DNA of 38,209 bases from a virus, in the IMG/VR virus record IMGVR_UViG_3300021335_001906, positions 1-38,209 of that record; one strand, given 5' to 3'. The position numbers and the translations under genes are program-made. Shown here piece after piece: positions 14,058-22,205 of this stretch. The stretch's first letter is position 1, and every line of letters starts with the position of its first letter. The notes under the pieces were generated by a model. The model searched no databases. It was not told where the DNA came from and saw only the letters and a list, made by a program, of their open reading frames with translations.

Positions 14058-15011
14058 ATGAGTTGTTTATATAAGGGACAAGTTGTAGAATCGGAACTGT
14101 CTGCAAACGCTCGAGGTGGTACCGAAATGATGAGGGATCGGCTATTAAATAATGCTGATCCAGAACTTCTAAAAAAAGTTGCGGTTCATCTTTCTCGACC
14201 TCGTGAATTGTATGAGGATGTTCCTAATATTCTCTGGTGCCATGATTTGGCAGAGGATCCTGAAAACGAAAGACTAAAAGACGGTGGTTGGAAAGAGTTT
14301 GATCATTTTGTCTTTGTTTCTGCATGGCAGCGTGACCAATATGTGCTTCGGTATGGAATTCCTTATTCTGAGTGTACTGTAATCTATAACGCTATCGAAA
14401 AGGAATATGAACCCAAGGAACAAAACACCGATACCGTTCGTTTCATTTATCACACGACACCGCATCGTGGTTTAGAATTGTTGGTTCCTGTTTTTGAGGC
14501 TCTTTCTCAAAAGTTTGAAAATATCCACCTTGATGTGTATTCTGGGTTCGATATTTACGGTTGGGCAGAACGTGATGAGCCATATAAGGGTCTTTATACT
14601 CGGATTGATTCTCATCCAAATATGACATATCATGGTGTGCAGGATAATGAAACCGTTCTCAAGGCTCTCGAGGATGCTCACATATTTCTGTATCCGAATA
14701 TTTGGCGAGAGACCTCTTGTATTGCACTGATTGAAGCCATTAAAAGCCAGGTTATTTGTATCCATCCAAATCTTGGTGCTCTACCAGAAACGGCTACAAA
14801 TGCTACAATCATGTATGATTTTAATGAGGATCCAAAAATTCATGCAAATTATGCATTTGCAATTACTGCTCAACTTCTAGTGGCAATGCAGCAAGATCCT
14901 AATTATTTTAATAAATGGACATATTCGGATCGGTTTGCCTTGGCAAGAAATAATGTTCAATCGTTCTCAACTGTATGGAATCAAACTCTTAGGAATCTAA
15001 CAGATGACTGA
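14058..15011 (+). CDS. GT4-like glycosyltransferase
   Basis: 317 aa. Seen: GGTEMM at 21-26 (acceptor-side loop of GT-B enzymes), LWCHDLAEDP, FVFVSAWQRDQYVLRYGI, VIYNAIE, then the donor half with FIYHTTPHRGLELLV, HLDVYSGF, and the DAHIFLYPNIWRETSCIALIEAI block, which is the E-x7-E-like nucleotide-sugar motif of family GT4. The GT-B fold is fairly certain; donor and acceptor are unknown. It may modify phage DNA, capsid or host glycan; context with phosphomannomutase hints at mannose. It overlaps the next gene by 8 nt. Confidence 0.82.
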   Translation: MSCLYKGQVVESELSANARGGTEMMRDRLLNNADPELLKKVAVHLSRPRELYEDVPNILWCHDLAEDPENERLKDGGWKEFDHFVFVSAWQRDQYVLRYGIPYSECTVIYNAIEKEYEPKEQNTDTVRFIYHTTPHRGLELLVPVFEALSQKFENIHLDVYSGFDIYGWAERDEPYKGLYTRIDSHPNMTYHGVQDNETVLKALEDAHIFLYPNIWRETSCIALIEAIKSQVICIHPNLGALPETATNATIMYDFNEDPKIHANYAFAITAQLLVAMQQDPNYFNKWTYSDRFALARNNVQSFSTVWNQTLRNLTDD

Positions 15012-15339
15012 TAATATTATCCAGTTCCCAAAATTGGGACCTGGGCCGTCCTCTCCTGAGGAGGTTGCAGAAATGCTACAGGAATATAAAGAGGATTTTG
15101 CAAACGAAATAGCTGAAATGCTATGGAATCACGTAATTGGTGAATTGCACAGGGCTGGGTGTGACTTTCATACTGATATGAATAAGTTTTTTCCTTCAAT
15201 GATGTTGGTACTGGAATCCATTCGATCTTTGCATCTACAATCACAGGGTGTATCTCATCCACTTCAAGAAATTGCTAGACAGTCAATCCATCCAGACGAC
15301 TTAAAAAAATTGGTTGACATAAGTGAAGAATTGGATTAA
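15004..15339 (+). CDS. Hypothetical T4-like protein
   Basis: 111 aa, largely helical with acidic patches (EEVAEMLQEYKEDFANEIAE). No catalytic motif seen. Its last codons (LVDISEELD) hold the -35 of the next promoter. Confidence 0.72.
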   Translation: MTDNIIQFPKLGPGPSSPEEVAEMLQEYKEDFANEIAEMLWNHVIGELHRAGCDFHTDMNKFFPSMMLVLESIRSLHLQSQGVSHPLQEIARQSIHPDDLKKLVDISEELD

Positions 15340-15342
15340 TAT
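15314..15342 (+). promoter_or_regulatory. Sigma-70-like promoter for RNase H
   Basis: TTGACA (15314-15319), 17 bp, TAATAT (15337-15342), overlapping the end of the preceding gene. About 30 nt before the RNase H start. Confidence 0.6.
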
Positions 15343-15375
15343 AAAGGTAATGTGAAAAAATAATGGTGTAATACT

Positions 15376-16236
15376 ATGGCTATACTAATTGATTATAACC
15401 AAGTTATGTTGGCAAATTTATTTGCTAGTATTGGTAATCATACTAATGTGGAGGTTGACGAAAGTCTTATTCGACACATGTTCTTAAGTTCTCTCCTACG
15501 AATTCGTAAAAAATTCAACGAAGAATATGGTGAGATTGTTCTATGTGCTGACAGTAAAAATGTCTGGCGTAAAGAGGTTTATCCTTATTATAAGGCAAAT
15601 CGCAAACGCAGCCGTGACGAATCAGATTTGGATTGGAACCAACTCTTTAATGTAATGCACAAAATTCGTGATGAGGTACGTGATAACTTCCCTTATAAAG
15701 TTCTATGGATTGAACACTGCGAGGCAGATGATATCATCGCAACAATCTGCCACGATCACGGTACCGAACTCAATACTGGTTCCGAAAAATATCTTATTGT
15801 GTCAGGTGACAAGGATTATATCCAGTTGCATATCTATGCAAATGTGGCTCAATACGATCCAATTCGTAAGCGGTGGATCAAAAACAATGATCCGAATAAA
15901 TATCTTCAGGAACATATTTTGAGAGGCGACTCTGGTGACGGTGTACCTAACGTACTGTCTCCGGACAATTGTCTTGCCTTAGGTGAACGTCAGCGTCCTA
16001 TGACATCAAAACGACTGAATGTATTACTTGAAGGTACTGAAAATATGGACGAGGAAACACTTCGTCGGTATCACAGAAACAGAATGATGATTGACCTTAA
16101 CGAGGTCCCTGAAAAATATAAAACTATAATTCGAACCGAGTTTAACAAGGAGAAAGATATCGGTAGAGAAGGGCTATTTAATTATTTTGTGAAAAATAAA
16201 TTAAAGAATCTTATGACTGATATACAGGATTTTTAA
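15376..16236 (+). CDS. rnh: RNase H / 5'-3' exo- and flap nuclease, T4 Rnh type
   Basis: 286 aa. Removes RNA primers and flaps at the lagging strand. Conserved acidic clusters of the FEN/5' nuclease family: ILIDYNQ (3-9), LCADSKNVWRKEVYPYYKANRK (with the helical-arch Arg/Lys), EADDIIA, VSGDKDYIQL, and GDSGDGVPN, the helix-hairpin-helix-type K+ site. Length near T4 Rnh (305 aa). C-terminal half is as usual for the phage branch. Confidence 0.93.
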   Translation: MAILIDYNQVMLANLFASIGNHTNVEVDESLIRHMFLSSLLRIRKKFNEEYGEIVLCADSKNVWRKEVYPYYKANRKRSRDESDLDWNQLFNVMHKIRDEVRDNFPYKVLWIEHCEADDIIATICHDHGTELNTGSEKYLIVSGDKDYIQLHIYANVAQYDPIRKRWIKNNDPNKYLQEHILRGDSGDGVPNVLSPDNCLALGERQRPMTSKRLNVLLEGTENMDEETLRRYHRNRMMIDLNEVPEKYKTIIRTEFNKEKDIGREGLFNYFVKNKLKNLMTDIQDF

Positions 16237-16238
16237 CA

Positions 16239-16673
16239 ATGAGACTTTCAATATCTGAAATTATAAACAAGGCTGCTGCTGAAAAGAAAAAGACCGATAA
16301 AATTGAGGTGCTGCGGAAAAATGATTCCTCGGCTCTCAGAACAATTCTTCGTCTTATGTATGACGATAGAGTAAAATTTCTTGTTCCAGATGTAGCACCA
16401 CCTTGGAAGAAAAATGAATATGAGGACGAGGCCAAGCCTATGTTGTTTTCTGAAGCCCGCCGCTTGAAAATTTTCGTTGAAGGTGGTGGTTATGAAACCC
16501 TGAATCAAATCAAACGTGAAACATTATTCATTCAGTTACTACAAGACATTGATAATGACGATGCTGATCTATTAGCACACAATATGATTTCACAAACTCC
16601 AGTTAAAGGATTGACTCGAAAAACCATTGAAGAGTCGTATCCTGATCTTTTCACTTCACCATTAAAAATTTAA
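16239..16673 (+). CDS. Conserved T4-like phage protein (probably DUF6433)
   Basis: 144 aa. MRLSISEIINKAAAEKKKTDKI and LRKNDSSALRTILRL match, as I recall it, a family of unknown function in T4-like phages. KFLVPDVAPPWKKNEYED, FIQLLQDI and GLTRKTIEESYPDLF are the other recurring blocks. Two bases after RNase H, co-transcribed. Function unknown. Confidence 0.7.
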   Translation: MRLSISEIINKAAAEKKKTDKIEVLRKNDSSALRTILRLMYDDRVKFLVPDVAPPWKKNEYEDEAKPMLFSEARRLKIFVEGGGYETLNQIKRETLFIQLLQDIDNDDADLLAHNMISQTPVKGLTRKTIEESYPDLFTSPLKI

Positions 16674-16691
16674 GGATCATTAGGAAGAAAA

Positions 16692-16868
16692 ATGGCAAAG
16701 CGATATAAGAATCTGCGCAATGGTACCCCAAGCTACGATGACGAATGGGGTCCTAAGAACGAGGATCGTTGGAAGGAAAAACAGCGCGGTAAGAAACGTA
16801 ATCAAAAGCGTAAGAACAAACATCGTGAAAAGTTCCAGAACTTTAAAGACTTTAACGAAAAATATTAA
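16692..16868 (+). CDS. Small very basic protein
   Basis: 58 aa, rich in Lys/Arg/Asn (GKKRNQKRKNKHREKFQNF). Likely nucleic-acid binding. SD AGGAAG, 7 nt upstream. It is followed by an A/T tract and the palindromic promoter at 16888. Confidence 0.68.
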   Translation: MAKRYKNLRNGTPSYDDEWGPKNEDRWKEKQRGKKRNQKRKNKHREKFQNFKDFNEKY

Positions 16869-16887
16869 ATTTTTTTAAAAAAAATGG

Positions 16888-16926
16888 TTGACTTTTTGCC
16901 TTACATGTGTTATATTACTAATATAA
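16888..16926 (+). promoter_or_regulatory. Early promoter with palindromic -10 region (family member 2)
   Basis: TTGACT (16888-16893), 17 bp, TATATT (16911-16916) inside the perfect palindrome TTATATTACTAATATAA (16910-16926). A/T tract just upstream (16869-16884) resembles an UP element. Drives the HAD gene at 16946. Confidence 0.8.
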
Positions 16927-16945
16927 GGTAAAAAAAGGATATAAT

Positions 16946-17527
16946 ATGTGTGTAAGTGATAAAGTGATCCTTGTGGATTGTGACGGCGTTCTTCTTGATT
17001 GGGAATATGCCTTCGATGCCTGGATGAAACGGCATGACTACAAAAAGGTAGTTGAAGGTGAATATGAAATGGATGTGGCGTACGATATGCCTAAAAAGGA
17101 AATCAAGCGACTAATCCGTATGTTCAACGAGAGTGCTACAATCCGTAAATTACCACCTCTCCGTGATGCAATCAAATATGTTAAAAAGCTTCACGAGGAC
17201 CATGGATATATTTTCCATGCCATTACTAGTCTAAGTAATGATCAATACGCTCAACACCTACGGACCAAGAACCTCCGTGAGTTGTTTGGCGACACCGTAT
17301 TTGAAAAATACATTTATCTCGACACTGGTGCTGATAAGGATGGCGAATTATGCCAATACGAAGGTACCGGTTGTTACTGGGTAGAAGATAAGCCGGAGAA
17401 TGCTGAATGCGGCTTAAAATTTGGACTGAATTCAGTTCTGATGGCACACAATCACAACAGTGGTTATACTGGTGCCGCAACCCGTGTAAATAATTGGAAA
17501 GATATTTACGAACTAGTGGTTGGATGA
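16946..17527 (+). CDS. HAD-superfamily phosphatase (deoxynucleotidase-like)
   Basis: 193 aa. Motif I DCDGVLLDW (11-19, nucleophile D11 and acid D13), motif II Thr/Ser in HAITSLS, and motif III YWVEDKPENAECG with the Asp pair position as ED. Overall layout resembles 5'(3')-deoxyribonucleotidases and T4-like HAD proteins. Substrate unproven. It ends directly before the late box at 17528. Confidence 0.76.
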   Translation: MCVSDKVILVDCDGVLLDWEYAFDAWMKRHDYKKVVEGEYEMDVAYDMPKKEIKRLIRMFNESATIRKLPPLRDAIKYVKKLHEDHGYIFHAITSLSNDQYAQHLRTKNLRELFGDTVFEKYIYLDTGADKDGELCQYEGTGCYWVEDKPENAECGLKFGLNSVLMAHNHNSGYTGAATRVNNWKDIYELVVG

Positions 17528-17535
17528 TATAAATA
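17528..17535 (+). promoter_or_regulatory. T4-type late promoter box
   Basis: Exact TATAAATA one base after the stop of the HAD gene. Expected start site is about 17541, upstream of the leader and the PhoH operon. Confidence 0.65.
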
Positions 17536-17543
17536 CATCTAAC

Positions 17544-17602
17544 AACAGGTTATTTTTTATTATGATCGAGAGGCAGACCTGTTAACGGCTGCCTCTTTTT
17601 TT
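17544..17602 (+). terminator. Leader with intrinsic terminator and a competing/pseudoknot stem
   Basis: GAGGCAG (17570-17576) pairs with CTGCCTC (17589-17595), followed by seven T, a classic terminator. A second 7-bp helix, AACAGGT (17544-17550) with ACCTGTT (17577-17583), has its 3' arm in the terminator loop. The two stems either exclude each other or form an H-type pseudoknot with a 0-nt junction. The next gene's SD (AGGAG) follows the T run. Confidence 0.7.
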
Positions 17603-17614
17603 ATAGGAGTATGA

Positions 17615-17866
17615 ATGCCCACTTATAATTTTAAAAATAATGAAACCGATGAAATAACAGAAATTCGGATGTCTATATCCGAACGTGACCAATTCGTCAA
17701 AGATAATCCCCATCTAACTCAAATCCTTTTAAAGCCGCCTATGGTTGATGCAGGCGGCAATCTCTCTGTCGGCAAACCTGACAGTGGGTTTCGTGATGTT
17801 CTAAAAAACATAAAATCGCACCATCCCGGATCGCGATCAATTAAAAACACAATTAATGATTGGTGA
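17615..17866 (+). CDS. Small conserved phage protein (FmdB-like start, no zinc cysteines)
   Basis: 83 aa. MPTYNFKNNETDEITE and NPHLTQILLKPPMVDAGG resemble the N-terminal half of FmdB-type zinc-ribbon proteins found in T4-like phages, but I see no CxxC pair. The C-terminal part FRDVLKNIKSHHPGS is also typical of the phage version. Function unknown. It is preceded by the structured leader. Confidence 0.6.
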   Translation: MPTYNFKNNETDEITEIRMSISERDQFVKDNPHLTQILLKPPMVDAGGNLSVGKPDSGFRDVLKNIKSHHPGSRSIKNTINDW

Positions 17867-17897
17867 CACAATCATGCTTTAAAAAAGGAGAAACCAT

Positions 17898-18656
17898 ATG
17901 GCATCATCGCAGCGGCGTCTTTCACAGAAACAAAAGCGTAAAGCGAATGCAAATAGGCAAACAAATGTACTGACCATGAGAGATATTGAGCCTATTACGG
18001 ATACGCAAGAAACCCTATTTGATTTATATGATGAAGACTTTAATATTGCTGCAGTAGGGACCGCTGGAACTGGAAAGACAATGTGTGCTTTATATTTAGC
18101 ACTATCCGATGTACTGGAACTACCTGAATACGAAAGAGTTATTGTAGTCAGATCCGCAGTACAGACCCGAGAACAAGGCTTTATGCCTGGATCGAAGGCT
18201 CAAAAGGAAGCCGTTTACACAGCACCATATCAAGATATTGTTAACAGTCTCTTTGGGAGGGGAGATGCCTGGGAAATTTTAAAATCAAAACGAATTATTG
18301 AATTTATGACTTCATCATTTGTACGAGGTCTCACATTCGATAATGCAATTATTGTCGTAGACGAATGTCAATCTATGACATATCATGAATTGGATTCCAT
18401 TATTACACGTGTAGGTGAATCATCAAAAATTATCTTCTGTGGCGATACTGCACAGGACGATCTACAACAATCACGAAATAGAGCAGATATATCTGGCCTT
18501 GCAGACTTTATGAATGTTATTAGAAAAATTCAGTCGTTCAAGGTTGTCAACTTTAAACCGGCAGATATCGTTCGCTCAGGTGTAGTAAAAGAATATATAA
18601 TTGCAAAGGAAAAATTAAACAGAAATCTGAGGTTGGTAGAACCAGCTCACGCTTGA
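17898..18656 (+). CDS. phoH: PhoH-family ATPase
   Basis: 252 aa. Walker A GTAGTGKT (54-61), Walker B IIVVDECQSMT (about 148-158), sensor region IIFCGDTAQDD. The N-terminus is basic. PhoH-like proteins are cytoplasmic ATPases common in marine phages; the biochemical role is unclear. SD AAGGAGAAA before the ATG. Confidence 0.9.
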   Translation: MASSQRRLSQKQKRKANANRQTNVLTMRDIEPITDTQETLFDLYDEDFNIAAVGTAGTGKTMCALYLALSDVLELPEYERVIVVRSAVQTREQGFMPGSKAQKEAVYTAPYQDIVNSLFGRGDAWEILKSKRIIEFMTSSFVRGLTFDNAIIVVDECQSMTYHELDSIITRVGESSKIIFCGDTAQDDLQQSRNRADISGLADFMNVIRKIQSFKVVNFKPADIVRSGVVKEYIIAKEKLNRNLRLVEPAHA

Positions 18657-18664
18657 GGTGAAAA

Positions 18665-19360
18665 ATGGTAGATTATGCAATTGTAGGTGGAAATAATTAT
18701 ACAATAGTGGATCTGGGAGACCCGGATCCACTTACCGAATTCCCAGAAATATATGGGAATCTAAATTTTTCATATGTCGTTACTTTGACACAGCCAAATG
18801 CATCTACGTATCTTGGTGTCACAATAAATAGCAAACCTAACTGGGTTACTGCTACAGCAATTAGTAATAATCAAATATGGATTGTTAAGGATTCTACTTA
18901 TACAATTTTTCCCGATGAAAGCTATACATTGGTTGATTATGATGATCAGGGTTGGTTAGGTAATACGGAAACAACCAATATTTCTATCGGCGAATATACG
19001 ACCACACCAAATAAAACTGATTATATTTTGAGTGCGTGGAATACACCATCACAAGAGGAGGTCGAAGGTACATTTTCATTTACGTTGAGTTATGAGGATA
19101 CTGAAAATCCAGGTACTGAAGATACCGTCGGTGCGTCCTATACTCAAAACTTTGTATGGAATATACAGACTGCACTTCCTGGATTCATAAATAATCTTGA
19201 TGAAACAATGCCACCGACGGATAATACGGTACTTGAGGAATATGCAAATACTGATGCTCCGTTTGATACAAGTAACACATTTACATCAACAACCGAGCTC
19301 AAGGATTTGTTGGCAAATACGGGAATAGATTTTTCAGAATTGGATAACGTACGACCATGA
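18665..19360 (+). CDS. Putative virion or spike-associated protein
   Basis: 231 aa, Thr/Asn/Asp-rich, beta-strand-like, with few Lys, Arg or Cys residues. No known fold recognised. PDPLTEFPEIYGNLNFSYVVTLTQPN and the acidic C-terminus (FSELDNVRP) look structural. Its stop overlaps the PAAR start by ATGA, so the pair is made together. A baseplate or spike-adaptor role is inference. Confidence 0.55.
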   Translation: MVDYAIVGGNNYTIVDLGDPDPLTEFPEIYGNLNFSYVVTLTQPNASTYLGVTINSKPNWVTATAISNNQIWIVKDSTYTIFPDESYTLVDYDDQGWLGNTETTNISIGEYTTTPNKTDYILSAWNTPSQEEVEGTFSFTLSYEDTENPGTEDTVGASYTQNFVWNIQTALPGFINNLDETMPPTDNTVLEEYANTDAPFDTSNTFTSTTELKDLLANTGIDFSELDNVRP

Positions 19361-19662
19361 GACCAGTAGCAAGATGGCCAGTAGATAGAATAGCAACAGG
19401 ACACCCTTGTAGTGCTACCGCAAATATTGCCGGAGCATTTCAGACAGCGGTATTTGCGGGAGGGAAACCCATATCCTGCCCAGGTGATAACATCGGTTCT
19501 CATACAATTAAGGCAGGAAAATATTGTATACCTCATGCAGCAGTTGTAAACACCGGCTCACTTTTCGTGTATGCATTTGGAAGACCAGTCGCTAGAATTG
19601 GAGATTCCGCTGATGCTGGGGCCATTATTACTGGAACCCCTTTAGTTCGTGCGGGCGGATGA
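19357..19662 (+). CDS. PAAR-repeat spike tip protein
   Basis: 101 aa. ARIGDSADAGAIITGTP and the paired CPGDNIGSHTIKAGKYCIPHAAVV segment show PAAR-type Gly/His/Cys pattern. These proteins cap the central tail spike (T4 gp5.4) and bind a metal through His/Cys residues. Full length for the family. Coupled on both sides (ATGA before, TGATG after). Confidence 0.82.
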   Translation: MRPVARWPVDRIATGHPCSATANIAGAFQTAVFAGGKPISCPGDNIGSHTIKAGKYCIPHAAVVNTGSLFVYAFGRPVARIGDSADAGAIITGTPLVRAGG

Positions 19663-19850
19663 TGCCAGACAAGATCAAGGAAGCCTATAAACTATTTTGG
19701 ATGGTTAAAGGCCACTTGGATGTTGATGAAAAAACTGCATTGGATTCCGCTGATGGATATTTCAAACGATTATGGGGAAACCATGAGGCATATTATCATG
19801 AGGATGGGTTTGAAGAAGCTTGGCAGAAAAGGGTTGACAAAAAGACCTGA
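19659..19850 (+). CDS. Hypothetical protein
   Basis: 63 aa, Trp/Tyr/His-rich (KLFWMVKGHLDVDEKTALDS, YFKRLWGNHEAYYH). Start overlaps the PAAR stop. No family recognised. Its last codons overlap the promoter at 19834. Confidence 0.62.
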   Translation: MMPDKIKEAYKLFWMVKGHLDVDEKTALDSADGYFKRLWGNHEAYYHEDGFEEAWQKRVDKKT

Positions 19851-19862
19851 ACCAATTATAAT
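19834..19862 (+). promoter_or_regulatory. Full-consensus sigma-70 promoter
   Basis: TTGACA (19834-19839), 17 bp, TATAAT (19857-19862): both hexamers perfect. It lies over the end of the preceding gene and drives the exonuclease at 19886. Confidence 0.8.
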
Positions 19863-19885
19863 ATAGAAAAGAATGAGGATTTGTT

Positions 19886-20545
19886 ATGTTTAACCATGTC
19901 GATCATGGTATTGAGTTACCTAAATTAACACGAGAAACGACCGAGAGTGGTCGTAGATATTTCACACCAGAGGGCAATGCATATCCCTCAATTACCACTG
20001 TCCTATCAATTCTAAGTAAGGAAGCAATCAAGGCCTGGAGGGCTAGGGTTGGTACTGAGGAAGCAAATAAGATCTCTCGGCAGGCAGCTGGACGTGGTAC
20101 TGCGGTTCATAAACTTGCAGAAGATTATATTGATAACGTAGAGGATTGGAAAGGCAAACAGCAGCCTGCAAATCTTTTTATGTTTAATACAATCAAGCCA
20201 CTGATTGATGAGAACATCAATAACATCTGGTTCCAAGAGGAATTCCTATACAGCGATAAACTTCAGACTGCAGGTCAGGTTGACTGTATTGCAGAATGGG
20301 ATGGTGAGTTATCAGTAATTGATTTTAAAACATCTCGCCGCCCTAAGTCAGTGGATCAGATCCAAAATTATTTTATGCAGGCCTCGTTTTATGCGGCTGC
20401 CTTTTTAGAACGGACTGGAGTTCCTATTAAACAAGCAGTCATTCTGATTGCTGTTGATGATCATGAACCTCAAGTTTTTAAAATTAACACGTTCGACTAC
20501 TTGGAGCACTTTTTAGCGGTTCGGAAAAAGTTTGATGAACTATGA
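19886..20545 (+). CDS. PD-(D/E)XK exonuclease, MGME1/RecB-like
   Basis: 219 aa. GRGTAVHKLAEDYI (69-82, motif with the His and acidic residues), then the nuclease core TAGQVDCIAEWDGELSVIDFKTS with D133, D146 and K148, and QASFYAAAF, the RecB-type Q-x3-Y. Likely a single-strand-specific exonuclease used in recombination or replication. Similar proteins are in T4-like cyanophages as I recall. Overlaps the next gene by 4 nt. Confidence 0.85.
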   Translation: MFNHVDHGIELPKLTRETTESGRRYFTPEGNAYPSITTVLSILSKEAIKAWRARVGTEEANKISRQAAGRGTAVHKLAEDYIDNVEDWKGKQQPANLFMFNTIKPLIDENINNIWFQEEFLYSDKLQTAGQVDCIAEWDGELSVIDFKTSRRPKSVDQIQNYFMQASFYAAAFLERTGVPIKQAVILIAVDDHEPQVFKINTFDYLEHFLAVRKKFDEL

Positions 20546-20763
20546 TTCAGAATTTAAAATGGATTGCAACAGCGATGTTCCTCACCGCAGGGACTCTTTT
20601 ATCTCTCAACATTGAGGCATCCAAGATTGGATTCCTTCTCTTCTTTGCAGGACACATTATACTGTTCTTTTTATTCCTAAGGCTACGAGATAAACCTATG
20701 ATCGTACAGAATGGATTCTTTATGATCATTGATGCTATAGGAATATATCGTTGGTTTTTTTAA
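20542..20763 (+). CDS. Small multi-pass membrane protein
   Basis: 73 aa; two clear hydrophobic helices (about 7-23 and 29-46) and a third likely (about 53-70). A loop carries RLRDKP. ATGA-type overlap with the exonuclease. No transporter motif assigned. Confidence 0.7.
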   Translation: MIQNLKWIATAMFLTAGTLLSLNIEASKIGFLLFFAGHIILFFLFLRLRDKPMIVQNGFFMIIDAIGIYRWFF

Positions 20764-20781
20764 AATAATTTCAAATAATGG

Positions 20782-20820
20782 TTGACTTTTTACTTTCCGT
20801 GTATTATATTAGTAATATAA
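20782..20820 (+). promoter_or_regulatory. Early promoter with palindromic -10 region (family member 3)
   Basis: TTGACT (20782-20787), 17 bp, TATATT (20805-20810) inside the perfect palindrome TTATATTAGTAATATAA (20804-20820), identical to the one at 8460. Drives the run starting at 20842. Confidence 0.8.
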
Positions 20821-20841
20821 GGTTTAAAGAGGAAAATTGTC

Positions 20842-21051
20842 ATGTTAGCTTATTGTGACTGGATTGCCGACCAAATCAAACGGCACTTTACCAATGATAA
20901 GGCTGAAAATAAAATCGTTGATGTAGGTAGCATCATGATGGATCTACACCCTACCGACGGCTATTTTCTGTCAACAAAAAAGACCATGCTCATGGAAGAC
21001 ATGAATGGCAAAGTATATCAAATTACAGTAGAGGAATTAAATGATGTCTAA
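20842..21051 (+). CDS. Hypothetical protein
   Basis: 69 aa, no family recognised; first gene behind the promoter at 20782 (SD AGAGGAAA). Residues VGSIMMDLHPTDGYFLSTKK are the most distinctive. Overlaps the next gene by 11 nt. Confidence 0.68.
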   Translation: MLAYCDWIADQIKRHFTNDKAENKIVDVGSIMMDLHPTDGYFLSTKKTMLMEDMNGKVYQITVEELNDV

Positions 21052-21256
21052 GTATGATGAACGTCACGGCAGCCCTTACGATCGCGGATCTGCTGATAGC
21101 TACTATGGCCGTGGCTACAACCCTCATTATTACACTGGTGATACGTACCGATCTGTTCGTGTTGAGCTAGATGATATGACTCCTGCAGAAATTGTTGAAT
21201 ACACGAAGGGTTATAATGATAATGAAGAAGATGGTAACTTCAAAGACTGGGGTTAA
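21041..21256 (+). CDS. Hypothetical Tyr/Gly/Asp-rich protein
   Basis: 71 aa, N-terminal half rich in Tyr, Gly, Asp and Arg (PYDRGSADSYYGRGYNP), C-terminal half acidic. A second in-frame start lies at 21044. Probably disordered. Confidence 0.62.
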   Translation: MMSKYDERHGSPYDRGSADSYYGRGYNPHYYTGDTYRSVRVELDDMTPAEIVEYTKGYNDNEEDGNFKDWG

Positions 21257-21259
21257 ATT

Positions 21260-21829
21260 ATGAATATTTTTGTTACTGATATGGACCCTATCATTTCAGC
21301 ACAAAGTGTTTGCGATAAACATTCTTCAAAAATGGTTGTAGAGTCAGGACAAATGCTCTCTACAGCTCATCGTATGCTGGATGGTCATATGGAACTACGG
21401 CCATCAAAATCTGGTAAACGTATGGTAAAATATTACGTACATCCTAACAGCAACCTAGAGGCCGTTCTCTACAAGGCGGTCCATCATTACCACCCTTGTA
21501 CCAAATGGACCATGGAGTCCAAGGACAATTATCTATGGCACTATGAGCACTTTGTCGGATTGGCAGAAGAGTTCGAATATCGTTATGGAAAGAATCATAT
21601 GACCATAAATAAGCTTAGAGAGGTATTAAAAACACCTCCTAATAATATTCCGCAAGTAGGTCTTACTGAATTTCCTCAGGCGATGAGCCACTTCCCAGAA
21701 TGTAAGGTAGAAGGTGATCCAGTACAGGCCTATAGAAACTACTACCATATGGCAAAACCTTTTGCCAAATGGGAAAAGGGTCGTGCGGCACCAGATTGGT
21801 GGGAAGGTTATAAAGGGTTAAATGGCTAA
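21260..21829 (+). CDS. Conserved phage protein of unknown function
   Basis: 189 aa. MNIFVTDMDPIISAQSVCDKHSSKMVVESGQML, given here in parts, is the start of a recurrent phage family (I-F-V-x-D-x-D-P, C-D-K-H, K-M-V-x-E-x-x-Q). Later blocks are HPCTKWTMES, RYGKNH and DPVQAYRNYYHMAK. It has many invariant His/Cys/Trp residues, suggesting an enzyme, but I cannot name the activity. Some databases relate similar proteins to pyrimidine-dimer repair; I cannot confirm that here. Confidence 0.75.
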   Translation: MNIFVTDMDPIISAQSVCDKHSSKMVVESGQMLSTAHRMLDGHMELRPSKSGKRMVKYYVHPNSNLEAVLYKAVHHYHPCTKWTMESKDNYLWHYEHFVGLAEEFEYRYGKNHMTINKLREVLKTPPNNIPQVGLTEFPQAMSHFPECKVEGDPVQAYRNYYHMAKPFAKWEKGRAAPDWWEGYKGLNG

Positions 21830-22205
21830 AAAAACTAGGTATATACTCATAGACAATAAGCTTGGTGTATTTTTGGGATCCTATTCAATGCAAGATTTCA
21901 TCGAGCCAAGAGAGATTTTGGAAGGTAGAGTCAATATGCTAAGAGAAGATCCTAGATCGTACGCTCTGTTTGCAAAACACAATCCTTTTGGTGTGATTGA
22001 TGCAGAATCTTTTGACACCAAAGAAGAGGCTGAACAGTTTGTACGTGATGCTTTTTTTGATGTTGGAGGAGTAAGATTGCAAGCAATGCCTGTTGATACA
22101 GATCGTGATGATCCAGATGTCGTCGATATTATTAAGGCAGGCTATGGAGATTATACCTTTGATATGCTAGATGGATTGGAAACAACTAATGATACGATAC
22201 ACTGA
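21822..22205 (+). CDS. Hypothetical protein
   Basis: 127 aa, mixed alpha/beta, acidic C-terminal (DTDRDDPDVVDIIKAGYGDYTF). Overlaps the previous gene by 8 nt and the next by one base. No family recognised. Confidence 0.7.
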   Translation: MAKKTRYILIDNKLGVFLGSYSMQDFIEPREILEGRVNMLREDPRSYALFAKHNPFGVIDAESFDTKEEAEQFVRDAFFDVGGVRLQAMPVDTDRDDPDVVDIIKAGYGDYTFDMLDGLETTNDTIH

